NCBI GenBank assembly: GCA_016719895.1
Contig: JADJYG010000006.1
Location: 62,001-126,000 of the forward strand
Origin: Saprospirales bacterium
GTDB lineage: Bacteria > Bacteroidota > Bacteroidia > Chitinophagales > Saprospiraceae
Direction: 5' to 3'
Length of the DNA: 64,000 bases
Shown: positions 1-8,904 of the stretch, one piece after another
Layout of the letters: each line of letters opens with the position of its first letter
Numbering within the stretch: the stretch's first letter is position 1
The notes under the pieces: model-generated
What the model was told of the DNA's origin: nothing
The model's input: only the letters and a program-made list of their open reading frames with translations
Databases searched by the model: none
Program-made: the position numbers and the translations under genes

Positions 1-252
1 TTCGGTGCCGGTGCCGGCCGGGAAGCGCACTTCATACAACCACCAATTGACGAGGCGACCTTGTTTGATGCGTTCCTGGTGGATTTTTTTCCAGACACCC
101 TGTTCGACCGCCAGGTACTTGCCGTACATGCCGGGTTTTACTTTCATGTACGACACGATAAAAAAAGTCGGTTCTTCGTTGGTTTGCGCGTCTGCTTGTA
201 AGCCGAAAACCAGCATGAGCAGGCAGCACAGGATACTTTTCACTGTTTTCAT
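1..252 (-). CDS. Secreted protein of unknown function, 3' part missing
   Basis: The reading frame opens at an ATG (complement of 250-252) and runs off the left edge of the window after 84 codons, so only the N-terminus is seen. Residues 1-23 form a signal peptide: a basic MKTVKS start, a hydrophobic core and a QADAQ cleavage region, so export is expected. The visible mature part (about residues 27-84) has the pattern FFIVSYMKVKPG followed later by WWLYEVRFPAG. This resembles small alpha/beta-barrel (ABM/EthD-like) secreted proteins of Bacteroidota, but the fold call is only a guess. It lies downstream of, and on the same strand as, the M4 peptidase gene, separated by a terminator, so it is probably transcribed separately. 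Function unknown. Confidence 0.75.
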   Translation of the reverse strand, partial: MKTVKSILCCLLMLVFGLQADAQTNEEPTFFIVSYMKVKPGMYGKYLAVEQGVWKKIHQERIKQGRLVNWWLYEVRFPAGTGTE

Positions 253-554
253 TTTATATTGTTTTGGTTAAAAAAAGATAATACGCCTGCGCAGTGGGCG
301 GCGTTTGGTTTTGAACAACAGACGGAAAAATGCGGCGACACCTCAACGCCCCGGGGCCGGAATTTCGTTCCGTGTGGCACAACGGGCGTCGCAAGGGCCA
401 CATATGGCCCCGCGCAGATCAAGATTAGAAAATGAAGCAGGTGGAAATGAAGCAGGTCGAAATCAGGCAGGTGAAACCTGCAGTTGCCTTTTGGTAAGAG
501 CAACAAACATAGTGCATTATTTCGTATACCCGGCGGAAAAATCCCCAACATGCT
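253..554. other. Intergenic stretch without a recognisable gene
   Basis: I see no convincing coding sequence here. Around 430-480 there is a short imperfect direct repeat (unit roughly GAAGCAGGTnGAAAT, two to three copies), with a partner of opposite orientation in AAACCTGCAG. The promoter of the leftward gene starting at 252 should lie here, but no clear TAnnTTTG box was found. Confidence 0.5.
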
Positions 555-592
555 AAAAAAATGCCTCCTTCCCGGAGGTCCGGAAAGGAGGC
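555..592 (-). terminator. Rho-independent terminator after the M4 peptidase gene
   Basis: Perfect 8-bp stem GCCTCCTT (563-570) / AAGGAGGC (585-592), followed on the minus strand by a run of seven T (complement of 555-561). It lies 22 bp beyond the stop codon of the leftward M4 peptidase gene. Confidence 0.8.
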
Positions 593-614
593 GCAGCAAC
601 GAATAGCCGGGCGT

Positions 615-3600
615 TCAATCCCGCAACACGATCTTCCGCACAAACCACGCTCGCTCCAATCCCAGCCGCACGAAGTAGACGCCGGCCGGCATACCTTCCA
701 GGTTGAGCGGAATCATATTGATACCAGTGCTGACGGCCGTGTGCCGGGTCCTGACGATGCGGCCCAACGCGTCGGTTACTTCCAGGCGCAGGTCGTGCGC
801 TTCGGCAGCCTGAAATGCCACGGTGAACAAGCCGGCGCCCGGGTTGGGCATCACCGTCCATTCGGGCGCAGCGCCCGCGGGTGCGGTAGCGCCGGTGGAG
901 GCCGGGCCTGCGATGGCGATATTGTCAAGCAGCACCTGGTCGCCCCGGCTGTTGAAGGTATCGCGTTCGGGGTTGATGCCGGTCAGCGTTTCGAAACAAA
1001 TTTCGATCGAAGTGCCGAGATAGGCTTCCAGGTCAAATTTGCGCGTTTTCCAGGCGTCGCCAAAGTGCGTGAACGGCTTGTATGTCGGGCTGATCGGTTC
1101 ACCGTTGATCAGCACCCGCAGGGAGCTGGCATAGGGCGCGTTATACCCCAGTGTTTTCAGGTAATAATAGGAGAACGTTTGTTTGTGGTCGAACCGCAAT
1201 TCGGCCGCACTCATGTCCGATAAATCGACGCATACGCACATGCGGGACCGGAAATTTTCATTGGCCTCCCAAACATTCGAAGCGTTCGGTACCTGGGCCT
1301 GGCCGTACAACAGCGCCAGGTCGATGTCGCCGCCGGTCATGCGCGCGCCGTATGCGCCGGTGCGGGCAGCGGCAGTGGATACTTCCGCCCGCGTTTCGGG
1401 TGTGGTGACCGTGTACACCGAGTCGAGGGACTTGTTGGCGGCTTCAAAGGTGAGCACACTTTCCCGGATCATGGCTTCCGGGTTCACGATCCGGATGTTG
1501 TACAGGGTGTCGTTGGTGGCGAGAAAATCCGGGCTATAGCGCACCCAGGCCTGGATGTCGTAGGCGCCGTCGGCCGACAAGTCAACCGTTTTTGAAAACG
1601 TATGCCGGAAGCTCTCGCCCGTGTAAAGCGGCTTTGGCGTCAGGATGTTTTCGCTGACCGGAGCGCCGCCATTAACGCTGTAAAACACCTGAAGCGGCGT
1701 GTTGGCCGGCACGAAATCGCAGCCCCAGAAGCCGATTTCCACTTCCGGCGATTCGATGCCCAACAGGCAGCTGGATGCCGGCTGTTCCAGTTTTTGCATG
1801 CGCATATCGACGTTTTGGGCGACGAGGCTTTCCAGAACGATCCCGACTTCGTTATTGTCGGCATTCAGGTCGGCGCTGTATTGAGTCCAGCAACGGAGCA
1901 CATAAGAACCTGGCGTGGCGAATTCGGCCGCCGGTACGGCAAACGTGAAGCCGAGGGTATCGCCGGCGCTCAGGGGCGCTGCCAGGGTGAGCGTGTCCCA
2001 CACCACGGCGTAGTTGTTGACCTGGTAGGCGACCGGTATTTTTTCACCGGCTTGCAGGTCGGCATTGCAACCATTGTACCGGAACTGCACCGAAACCGGC
2101 TGGGCGGCGCCCAAGCCGCAGGACAGGGGTTGAGGATCCAAAATACGCAGGCTTTTCAGGTCATTGGGCGCCAGCAGTTTGCCTACGCCAACGGCGTACC
2201 AGGCGTTGGCGGTCTCGATATACTGAACGGAGCAGGGCCCGAAAATATCTTCGGCAGCCTGCAGGGCGCCTTCGCGCGCATCGGCAAAATCTGACAAGAC
2301 CAAGAGGTAATATTTCAGGTTTCGGAAAGCGATGGCGGCGGCGGCTTCCTGGCCGATCCCGGTTACGGAATAGTCTTTATTGTTGTCATTTCGGCCGGAT
2401 CCACCTTTGGTCAGCAGGAAAAACCATCGGTTTTGCACCCCGCTGTTGATGTGCACGCCGCCATTGTCGTAGGTACCTGATTCCCAGAATTCACCTTTGT
2501 AGGTATCCGGGTCTCCCAGGCTCTTCGGATCGGCCATATTGCGCAAGGGTTTACCGTTTTTAACAAAATCTTCGCCGATCAGCCAGTCCGCGCGCGGCGG
2601 GTCTGCCCAAATCTCTACGGATGTTCCGAAAATATCGCTGAACGATTCATTCAGCGCGCCGCTCTCATTGCGGTAGCGCAGGTCGGCCGTGAAGTCGGTC
2701 AGGCCATGGGTATATTCGTGGGCGACCACATCCAGCGAGGTCAGGGGTTCCCAGTTGCCGCTCCCGTCGCCGTACGTGGCCCAGTTGCCGTTCCAAAAGG
2801 CATTGTCATAGCCTTGGTCGAAATGGACAAAACCAATCAGCGGCAGGTCGTTATCGTCCAGGCTGGCCTGGTTGTGATGGGTCAGCAGGTAATCGTACGT
2901 CATTTCCGCGCCCCAATGCGCGTCGGTGGCGGCTTCGTCCTGCGCGGCGTTGACATTGTTCCAGTGGTTGTCGGCGTCTATAAAATCGACGGCATCCCCG
3001 TATTCGGTACTCGTCTGCATATTATAGGTTTCGATACCGTTGCCACGGGTGGTCTCCGCCAGCCGGAAGATGCCTGCACCGAGCGAATCGGTGATGATCG
3101 CCTTGGCGCCGCTGTATTTGGTTTGAGCGGTTCCGGGGGTATTTTGGGTACATAATTCTTGCACTTCTTCGAGGATAGCGCCGGTTTGGGCGCTTACAAA
3201 TACATCGATTCGAAAGTTGGGCTTTCCTGCATGAATGATCATCCGCCAGGCAGCCTGGTAACCGGCGGGATCGCGGGTAAACCCGGGCGCTACGAGCACC
3301 AGTTCGGGTTGCGGATAAAACGTGGCGGACGGGTCATTTTTGAGCCGGCGCAGCAGGCGCCCGGCGGCATCGTCCTGCCACATATACCGCTCGGCGGGCA
3401 GGTGCGCCAGGGCAAATTGGATAGCGTCAGCAGCTTGTACCGGGGTTTGTACATCGGCGTGCAAGCCCCATACAAGTTTGCCGTTGAGGGTCCGGACCCG
3501 GCCGTTGTATTCGTGGATCAGTAGCTCGGCCCCATCCACCCGCACGCCCCGGTGGTATTGGTGGTAGCGGTAGTGTGTAAAGCCGGCATCGTCGATGTCG

Positions 3601-3839
3601 CTGCGGTAGAGCACCAGCGCGTCGTTTTCAGATAGCCCCAGATCGCCCAGGTACGAACGCACGAGTTCGGCAGCGGTAATCTGCACACCCTCCCGGATGA
3701 CCAGCCAATCGGGATTGTCATTTTTAGCGTAAAAAATAGTTTCCCGGATGGGTGGCGGATCGCCTTCCGGGGGAAAAAGCGGGGCGGCAAAGCTAAAAGC
3801 AGGTAGCCAGAGCAGCAAGGAGTAGAGCAATAACTTCAT
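615..3839 (-). CDS. M4 (thermolysin-family) secreted metallopeptidase with T9SS type A sorting domain
   Basis: Extracellular zinc endopeptidase. The frame is open to 4034, but the ATG at 3837-3839 begins a clean signal peptide (MKLLLYSLLLWLPAFSFA), so that start is used; the protein is 1074 residues. In order: signal peptide, fungalysin/thermolysin-type propeptide (about 45-125), PepSY-like region (to about 225), and M4 catalytic domain with HEYTH at 374-378. The third zinc ligand is the Glu in GALNESFSD (398), and GGVHINSG supplies the usual downstream substrate-site segment. Adhesive Ig-like regions follow, and the last roughly 75 residues are a type A sorting domain (PNPGAGLF start, PAGVYFVRL near the end) that directs export by the Por machinery. 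A TAnnTTTG box lies at 3917-3924 and a terminator at 555-592, so the gene is probably monocistronic. Family assignment is secure; the substrate is unknown. Confidence 0.95.
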   Translation of the reverse strand: MKLLLYSLLLWLPAFSFAAPLFPPEGDPPPIRETIFYAKNDNPDWLVIREGVQITAAELVRSYLGDLGLSENDALVLYRSDIDDAGFTHYRYHQYHRGVRVDGAELLIHEYNGRVRTLNGKLVWGLHADVQTPVQAADAIQFALAHLPAERYMWQDDAAGRLLRRLKNDPSATFYPQPELVLVAPGFTRDPAGYQAAWRMIIHAGKPNFRIDVFVSAQTGAILEEVQELCTQNTPGTAQTKYSGAKAIITDSLGAGIFRLAETTRGNGIETYNMQTSTEYGDAVDFIDADNHWNNVNAAQDEAATDAHWGAEMTYDYLLTHHNQASLDDNDLPLIGFVHFDQGYDNAFWNGNWATYGDGSGNWEPLTSLDVVAHEYTHGLTDFTADLRYRNESGALNESFSDIFGTSVEIWADPPRADWLIGEDFVKNGKPLRNMADPKSLGDPDTYKGEFWESGTYDNGGVHINSGVQNRWFFLLTKGGSGRNDNNKDYSVTGIGQEAAAAIAFRNLKYYLLVLSDFADAREGALQAAEDIFGPCSVQYIETANAWYAVGVGKLLAPNDLKSLRILDPQPLSCGLGAAQPVSVQFRYNGCNADLQAGEKIPVAYQVNNYAVVWDTLTLAAPLSAGDTLGFTFAVPAAEFATPGSYVLRCWTQYSADLNADNNEVGIVLESLVAQNVDMRMQKLEQPASSCLLGIESPEVEIGFWGCDFVPANTPLQVFYSVNGGAPVSENILTPKPLYTGESFRHTFSKTVDLSADGAYDIQAWVRYSPDFLATNDTLYNIRIVNPEAMIRESVLTFEAANKSLDSVYTVTTPETRAEVSTAAARTGAYGARMTGGDIDLALLYGQAQVPNASNVWEANENFRSRMCVCVDLSDMSAAELRFDHKQTFSYYYLKTLGYNAPYASSLRVLINGEPISPTYKPFTHFGDAWKTRKFDLEAYLGTSIEICFETLTGINPERDTFNSRGDQVLLDNIAIAGPASTGATAPAGAAPEWTVMPNPGAGLFTVAFQAAEAHDLRLEVTDALGRIVRTRHTAVSTGINMIPLNLEGMPAGVYFVRLGLERAWFVRKIVLRD

Positions 3840-3916
3840 AACGAGGAGACCTTGATTCTTTTTTAAAAAAGTAAAATAAACAGAGCAGCAAAGGATTGGG
3901 TCAGGTATCAAGCGGA

Positions 3917-3924
3917 CAAAGGTA
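3917..3924 (-). promoter_or_regulatory. Bacteroidota-type -7 box for the M4 peptidase gene
   Basis: The complement reads TACCTTTG, an exact fit to the TAnnTTTG -7 element of the Bacteroidota primary sigma factor. It lies 77 bp upstream of the ATG at 3839 and points toward it. No confident -33 element was identified. Confidence 0.6.
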
Positions 3925-4037
3925 AGATTTGTAGAACCGATACAGCGTGTACGTATTGCGGTATTGGCTATGTGCAGACATAAGAAATCAGGCCCGCGTC
4001 CGGCTGTTTGAAGGCCTGCGCAATAGTGCCTCATCCA

Positions 4038-4445
4038 CTAGGCCGGGTATTCGACAAAATTGCGCGGCGTTTCGTACAAGCGGATGTGTAAACCAAACCG
4101 TTCGGGTAAGTGTTCGCGTAAAATATTCCAGATCACCACGGCGATATTTTCCGCGGTCGGGTTGAGGTCCCGGAATTCTTCGGTGTCCAGGTTGAGGTTT
4201 TTATGATCGAAACGGCGCTCAATATGGTCGCGAACGAGGTCGGCCAGCCACCCCAAATCGACGACCATGCCCGTTTCGGGGTCGATGTCGCCGCTCACTT
4301 TTACCTCCAATTCATAGTTATGCCCATGCCAGTTGGGGTTGTTGCACAAGCCGAACACCTCCTGATTTTTAGCGGTACTCCAGGCAGGATTGTGCAGGCG
4401 GTGCGCTGCGTTGAAATGGGCTTTGCGGACGACGGCGACTTTCAT
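4038..4445 (-). CDS. queD: 6-pyruvoyl-tetrahydropterin synthase / QueD family enzyme
   Basis: A T-fold enzyme acting on 7,8-dihydroneopterin triphosphate, making either 6-pyruvoyl-tetrahydropterin or 6-carboxy-tetrahydropterin (queuosine precursor). The frame extends upstream, but MKVAVVRKAHFNAAHRL is the canonical N-terminus, so the start at 4443-4445 is chosen (135 residues). Visible motifs are the zinc histidines in AAHRLHNP and HGHNYELEV, the catalytic Cys in LCNNPNWHGHNY, and a C-terminal LYETP Glu that binds the pterin. Length matches the family. No queC/queE neighbours are present, so whether it serves queuosine or a BH4-like pterin cannot be decided; the spacing around the Cys looks closer to PTPS-type members. 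It ends 199 bp before the M4 start, on the same strand. Confidence 0.88.
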   Translation of the reverse strand: MKVAVVRKAHFNAAHRLHNPAWSTAKNQEVFGLCNNPNWHGHNYELEVKVSGDIDPETGMVVDLGWLADLVRDHIERRFDHKNLNLDTEEFRDLNPTAENIAVVIWNILREHLPERFGLHIRLYETPRNFVEYPA

Positions 4446-4553
4446 TGAGCGGCGGAGTGATTTTCTACAAATGCAAATTGCTATTGAGAAGCAGATACGG
4501 TAAAACATATTACTGATGCAGTGGGTTTGATGATATGCACAAAAAAATCGCAC

Positions 4554-4588
4554 GCGCCATCACGCCATTACGCCATCACGTCATCACT
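4554..4588. repeat. Short tandem CATCACGCC-type microsatellite
   Basis: Three to four imperfect 8-9-bp units (CGCCATCACGCCATTACG type). The same word recurs in the tuf terminator hairpin (52540-52584), so it belongs to a family of intergenic low-complexity words of this genome. Confidence 0.6.
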
Positions 4589-4600
4589 CAATGTTTTGTG

Positions 4601-4608
4601 TACCTTTG
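4601..4608 (+). promoter_or_regulatory. -7 box upstream of the gpx fragment and holB
   Basis: TACCTTTG, followed by GCAGC, is the typical Bacteroidota -7 element and initiation context. It lies only 6 bp before the ATG of the small fragment at 4615 and about 150 bp before holB. It probably drives holB and perhaps ricT. Confidence 0.6.
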
Positions 4609-4614
4609 CAGCAA

Positions 4615-4755
4615 ATGACCAACGGTCACTCGGACAGCGCAGTTTCCTGGAATTTTCAAAAGTACCTGCTCGATGAAAACGGCCGCTTTCTGGCTGTTTT
4701 TTCACCTGCATGCGGTCCTTTTGATCCCGTATTACCCGGCTTGCTGGAACAGTGA
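4615..4755 (+). pseudogene. C-terminal fragment of a glutathione peroxidase-like protein
   Basis: A 46-codon frame from ATG to TGA. Its middle, VSWNFQKYLLDENG followed by FSPACGPFDP, matches the conserved C-terminal strand/helix of glutathione peroxidases (compare the WNF-KFL--DG---RFSP pattern of E. coli BtuE). The thioredoxin-fold core with the catalytic Cys, Gln and the upstream NVAS-CG motif is absent. Upstream in frame there is only the CATCACGCC microsatellite. It ends 3 bp before the holB ATG. The likeliest reading is a remnant left by a deletion next to the repeat; a functional micro-protein or a holB leader peptide is less likely but possible. Confidence 0.6.
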
Positions 4756-4758
4756 AGG

Positions 4759-5922
4759 ATGGCCTGTATTCTGTTATTTGTCACGTTAACACGGTATAAT
4801 TTGAATACCCTCGGACAACAACGCGCGAAAGCACACCTCTGCCGGCTGTACCACAGCGGCCGGGTGCCGCATGCCTTGTTGTTTCTTGGCCAGACGGGCT
4901 GGGGTACCCTGGCGCTTGCGCTCGGGTTTGCCCAGTGGCTCCAATGCGAAACGGACGCCGCACTAAAAGACGCCGACGGCCCCTGTGGCCTTTGCAAGGC
5001 CTGCCGCAAGGCCGCCCAATGGAGTCACCCGGATATTCATTTTTCCTACCCGACCGTCGGCGCCAATGCCCTCAGCGCCAACTTCGCGAAAGAATGGCGC
5101 GAGGCTTTGACCGGCAATCCCTGGCTCGACGCCAATACCTGGCTGCAGCGTCTGGGCGCCGAAAACAAGCAGGGGAATATCACCAAGGAGGAATGCAATG
5201 CCATCATCCGAAAACTCAGCCTGAAAATTTTTGAAGGCCGGTACAAAATTTTGTTGATGTGGCTGCCCGAATACCTCGGCAAAGAGGGTAACCGCCTGCT
5301 TAAACTGATTGAAGAGCCGCCGGAGCAAACTATTTTTTTGCTGGTGGCCGAAAATGCCGACCTGATCCTCCCGACGATCCTCTCGCGCTGTCAGCTGGTC
5401 AAAACGGACCCATTGAGCGACGAGGAAATCACAGAAGCCTTGCAGCGCCACCGCCACCTGGAGGCCGGCCGCGCCCGGCAAATCGCCTTCCTGTCTGCCG
5501 GCGATTTCAACCAGGCCCTTCAGCTGGCAGATAACCCGGAAAATGACGATGCCGCCCTGTTGCTCGACTGGTTTCGAAAATGCTGGCGCGGCAACGGCGT
5601 GGAACTGGTGCGTTGGACGGAGCATTTTGCCAAACTCGGCCGCGAAAACCAAAAGCAATTTTTACACTATGGCCTGCACTTTTTACGCGAACTCCTCGCA
5701 CTTGTCGTAACAAAGCATGCCGCCCCGCGCCTTCGCCCCGACGAATTATCGACCGCACAAAATATGGCCGGCGTACTCAACTTCGACAAAATCGCGCGTA
5801 TGGCCGCCATGCTCAATGAAAACGTGTACTTTATCGAACGCAACGCCAACCCCAAAATCCTGTTTTTAGATACCTCCATCCAGATCAACCGAATCCTGAA
5901 AGGAGGAGGACCAAATCCTTAA
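4759..5922 (+). CDS. holB: DNA polymerase III subunit delta' (clamp loader)
   Basis: Delta' is the stator of the clamp loader that opens the beta sliding clamp. The 387-residue protein has the N-terminal AAA+ signature RVPHALLFLG, and the Walker A position is degenerate (GQTGWGTLA instead of GxxGxGKT), as is normal for non-ATP-binding delta'. A Cys4 zinc module follows (Cys in LQCET, then CGLCKAC). RFC-type motifs include EGRYKILLMWLPEYL, a Walker-B-like position, KLIEEPPEQTIFLLV and the SRC motif in ILSRCQ. An in-frame TGA at 4753 sets the upstream limit. The ATG at 4759 is used, although TTG 4801 would give a more typical N-terminus. ricT follows after 23 bp; the holB-ricT pairing is conserved from Firmicutes to Bacteroidota. 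Confidence 0.9.
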   Translation: MACILLFVTLTRYNLNTLGQQRAKAHLCRLYHSGRVPHALLFLGQTGWGTLALALGFAQWLQCETDAALKDADGPCGLCKACRKAAQWSHPDIHFSYPTVGANALSANFAKEWREALTGNPWLDANTWLQRLGAENKQGNITKEECNAIIRKLSLKIFEGRYKILLMWLPEYLGKEGNRLLKLIEEPPEQTIFLLVAENADLILPTILSRCQLVKTDPLSDEEITEALQRHRHLEAGRARQIAFLSAGDFNQALQLADNPENDDAALLLDWFRKCWRGNGVELVRWTEHFAKLGRENQKQFLHYGLHFLRELLALVVTKHAAPRLRPDELSTAQNMAGVLNFDKIARMAAMLNENVYFIERNANPKILFLDTSIQINRILKGGGPNP

Positions 5923-5945
5923 ATCGAAGCTATTCAACGCAAACT

Positions 5946-7382
5946 ATGGGCTGTATAGGCTGTTCTTGTGCTACCGGTAATGATTCCTCCCCTGGGGGCT
6001 GCCGCTCCAACGGCGGCTGCGCTTCGGGCGGCTGCAACCGGCATAATACTTATGATTGGATATCCGCTACTGGCATCCGCGATAACCACCCGTTCGACGT
6101 GGTGGAGGTGAACTTTAAAAACGGTTCGCGCAAGGAATTTTTTAAAAATCCCGCCCATGCCCGCGCCATGACGGGCGATTGGGTGCTGGTGGAGTCGGCC
6201 TCCGGTGGTTATGATGTCGGTAAAATATCGCTCTCCGGAGAATTGGTACGCGTGCAAATGAAACGCAAACGCACCCGCTCCGACGCCAAACAAATGGCCG
6301 TGATCCGCAAAGCGCACGAACGCGACCTCGAACGGCTTGACGAACTCCGCCAGCAGGAACGCGATATTATGATCCGCGCCCGCGCCATTGCCCGCACGCT
6401 CGACCTCAATATGAAAGTTGGTGACGTGGAATTCCAGGGCGATGGCCGAAAATGCACTTTTTACTATACCGCCGATGGCCGGGTAGATTTCCGCGAACTG
6501 ATCCGGCATTATGCCCGGGAGTTTAAGGTCAAAATAGAAATGCGCCAAATTGGCGCCCGCCAGGAATCAGCGCGGATTGGCGGACTGGGTAATTGCGGCC
6601 GGGAACTCTGCTGCTCCACGTGGTTGTCTGAATTCAAAAGTGTCAATACTGCCGCTGCCCGGTACCAAAACCTGGCAATCAACCAGACCAAACTTTCCGG
6701 TATGTGCGGCCGCCTGAAATGCTGCCTCAACTATGAACTCGATACCTATATCGACGCCCTGGAAGATTTCCCGGATAGAGCCGAGCGCCTGAAAACTTCT
6801 GCCGGTATGGCTGTACTGATGAAAACCGATGTTTTCAAACGCCTGATGTACTATACCTATGCCGAAGACCGCGGCAAATTTTTCCCGCTGCATGTCGATC
6901 AGGTCTGGGAAGCGCTCGACATGCTGAAATCGGGCGAAATACCCGCCAGCCTCGACGATATTCTTGCCATGGCGCCGCCAAGCGATGAGCCGGAAGAAGA
7001 GGAGCCCGATTTTGAAAGCGTGGACAATGTCATCCAATTGCCCATCGAAAAACGGAAAAAGAAGCGCAAAAAGAAGAAAAAAGGCCGTGCCGATCAAAGC
7101 CTGGCTTCCGCTGTCGAAAAAGCAGACCGCGAAGACCGTACCCGGCCACTGCAAAACCGAGGCGATCAGCGGCCGGGAAGCCGCACCCAACGCCCCCAGC
7201 AACGGCCGGAAAACCGCCAGGAAGGCGCTCCGGACAACCGGCCCAAACGGAGCGACCAAGCGCCGGCCCAGCCCCCGAAAATTGGCGGCGTGCCCGGCGA
7301 CAAACCCGCAAACGGAGGAAATAACCGCGGACGCGACAAGCGGCGCTTTACTAAAGGCAAAGGACCAAAAAACAATGGATAA
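5946..7382 (+). CDS. ricT: RicT/YaaT-like PSP1-domain Fe-S protein
   Basis: A member of the PSP1 (RicT) family. In Bacillus, RicT forms a Cys-rich [4Fe-4S] complex with RicA/RicF that affects RNase Y and phosphorelays; the role in Bacteroidota is less defined. The 478-residue protein starts with a Cys/Gly-rich tail (five Cys within about 30 residues). The PSP1 core follows (about 60-300), with GDWVLVE, CTFYYTADGRVDFRELI and the Cys cluster GNCGRELCCSTWL plus SGMCGRLKCCLNYE, the metal-binding region. From about 360 onward the tail is highly charged and probably disordered (KKRKKKKK, Arg/Pro/Gln-rich), a lineage extension. It is adjacent to and co-oriented with holB. Family call is secure. Confidence 0.9.
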   Translation: MGCIGCSCATGNDSSPGGCRSNGGCASGGCNRHNTYDWISATGIRDNHPFDVVEVNFKNGSRKEFFKNPAHARAMTGDWVLVESASGGYDVGKISLSGELVRVQMKRKRTRSDAKQMAVIRKAHERDLERLDELRQQERDIMIRARAIARTLDLNMKVGDVEFQGDGRKCTFYYTADGRVDFRELIRHYAREFKVKIEMRQIGARQESARIGGLGNCGRELCCSTWLSEFKSVNTAAARYQNLAINQTKLSGMCGRLKCCLNYELDTYIDALEDFPDRAERLKTSAGMAVLMKTDVFKRLMYYTYAEDRGKFFPLHVDQVWEALDMLKSGEIPASLDDILAMAPPSDEPEEEEPDFESVDNVIQLPIEKRKKKRKKKKKGRADQSLASAVEKADREDRTRPLQNRGDQRPGSRTQRPQQRPENRQEGAPDNRPKRSDQAPAQPPKIGGVPGDKPANGGNNRGRDKRRFTKGKGPKNNG

Positions 7383-7469
7383 CAAAACGTGTTTGATATC
7401 CGGTATTGACCGGCACACCATAGCCATTTGCGATGCCCTGCCGTCGCACTCATCCTCATTTTATTCTGC

Positions 7470-8876
7470 ATGCAATACGACGTCACTGTAATTGGATCTG
7501 GCCCCGGCGGGTATGTCGCCGCTATTCGCTGCGCCCAATTGGGCATGCGTACGGCAATCGTCGAACGCTATCCTGTCATGGGAGGCACCTGCCTGAACGT
7601 GGGGTGTATTCCATCCAAGGCGTTGCTCGATTCCTCCGAGCATTTCCACAACGCCAAACACCGTTTCGATGCACATGGAATTAACCTGACCGGCCTTAAA
7701 ATAAACATGCCCCAGATGATCCAACGCAAAAACAACGTCGTGCTGGAGAATAACAAAGGCGTCGAGTTTTTAATGAAAAAAAACAAGATCGATGTCTACC
7801 ATGGCCATGGCTCGTTCGTCAACAAAAACAAGATCCGGATTGCCCGGGAAGATGGATCCGCCTTGGAAATTGATACGACGAAAACCATCATTGCCACCGG
7901 CTCCAAACCCATCGTGCCGGCCGGGTTCAACTACGATAAAAAACGCATCATCACCAGTACGGAAGCGTTGAATATCGACCGGGTACCCGGTAGCATGCTC
8001 ATCATCGGCGGTGGGGTCATCGGGCTGGAGCTCGGCAGCGTATACGCCCGTTTGGGCGCCCAAATTACGGTGGTGGAATACCTCGACCGGATACTTCCGA
8101 CAATGGATGCTGACTGCAGCCGCGAGCTCCTGAAAAGCCTCAAACTTCTTGGTATGCAGTTTCATATGCGCCACGCCGTTACGGAGGTGAAACCTTCAAA
8201 AACGAAGGTCAAAGTAGTCGCTCAAAGCCGGGACGATGCCGCGAAAATATTAAATTTTGAGGTAGACTACTGCCTGATAGCGATTGGCCGAAGGCCATAT
8301 ACCGACCGGCTGGGCCTCGAAAATATCGGCTTGTCCACCGATGAGAAAGGCCGTATCCCTGTTAATGAACACCTTGAAACTTCGGCGCCGGGTATTTATG
8401 CCATAGGCGACGTCATCCGGGGCGCCATGCTTGCCCACAAAGCAGAGGAAGAGGGTGTTTTCGCAGCGGAAGTGCTGGCTGGGCAAAAACCGCATATACA
8501 TTACCATCTCATACCCGGTGTCGTTTATACCTGGCCGGAGGTGGCCGCAGTCGGCTATACGGAAGAAGAGCTGAAAGAAAAAGGGGTGCCGTTCAAGTCC
8601 GGCAAATTTCCCTTTCGCGCCCTTGGCCGCGCCCGCGCCAGTATGGATCTCGACGGCATGGTGAAGGTGATCGCGCATAAAGACACCGACGAAATACTCG
8701 GCGTACACATCGTAGGGGCCCGTGCTGCCGATATGATTGCTGAAGGTGTAGCGCTCATGGAATTTCGCGCATCGGCGGAAGACGCCGCCCGCATGAGTCA
8801 TGCGCATCCGACATACACCGAGGCCCTCAAGGAAGCCGCCCTGGCTGCTACAGCCAACCGGCCTATACATGTCTAA
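7470..8876 (+). CDS. lpdA: Dihydrolipoyl dehydrogenase (E3)
   Basis: A FAD flavoenzyme that reoxidises dihydrolipoamide of the 2-oxoacid dehydrogenase and glycine cleavage complexes with NAD+. The start is set at the ATG 7470, because MQYDVTVIGSGPGGYVAA places the Rossmann GxGxxG at the expected N-terminus; the 14 extra upstream codons are not protein-like. In the 468 residues: FAD GSGPGG, redox disulfide GGTCLNVGCIPSKALL, NAD-binding GGGVIGLELGS, second FAD motif YAIGDV, and the C-terminal dimerisation domain with the catalytic His-Glu dyad HAHPTYTEALKE. It is convergent with proS (28-bp gap). No E1/E2 genes are nearby, so which complex it serves is not shown. Confidence 0.95.
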   Translation: MQYDVTVIGSGPGGYVAAIRCAQLGMRTAIVERYPVMGGTCLNVGCIPSKALLDSSEHFHNAKHRFDAHGINLTGLKINMPQMIQRKNNVVLENNKGVEFLMKKNKIDVYHGHGSFVNKNKIRIAREDGSALEIDTTKTIIATGSKPIVPAGFNYDKKRIITSTEALNIDRVPGSMLIIGGGVIGLELGSVYARLGAQITVVEYLDRILPTMDADCSRELLKSLKLLGMQFHMRHAVTEVKPSKTKVKVVAQSRDDAAKILNFEVDYCLIAIGRRPYTDRLGLENIGLSTDEKGRIPVNEHLETSAPGIYAIGDVIRGAMLAHKAEEEGVFAAEVLAGQKPHIHYHLIPGVVYTWPEVAAVGYTEEELKEKGVPFKSGKFPFRALGRARASMDLDGMVKVIAHKDTDEILGVHIVGARAADMIAEGVALMEFRASAEDAARMSHAHPTYTEALKEAALAATANRPIHV

Positions 8877-8904
8877 GGCATGGATTCGGTTCGTCCGATC
8901 CCGG

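Noticed and set aside
3840..4034. Longer N-terminus of the M4 peptidase (65 extra codons)
   Set aside because: The extra residues precede a clean signal peptide and overlap the promoter box at 3917-3924.
7376..7491. A short gldH-like gene after ricT, as often found in Bacteroidota
   Set aside because: The interval before lpdA is under 100 bp and its translations show no lipoprotein signal or GldH features.
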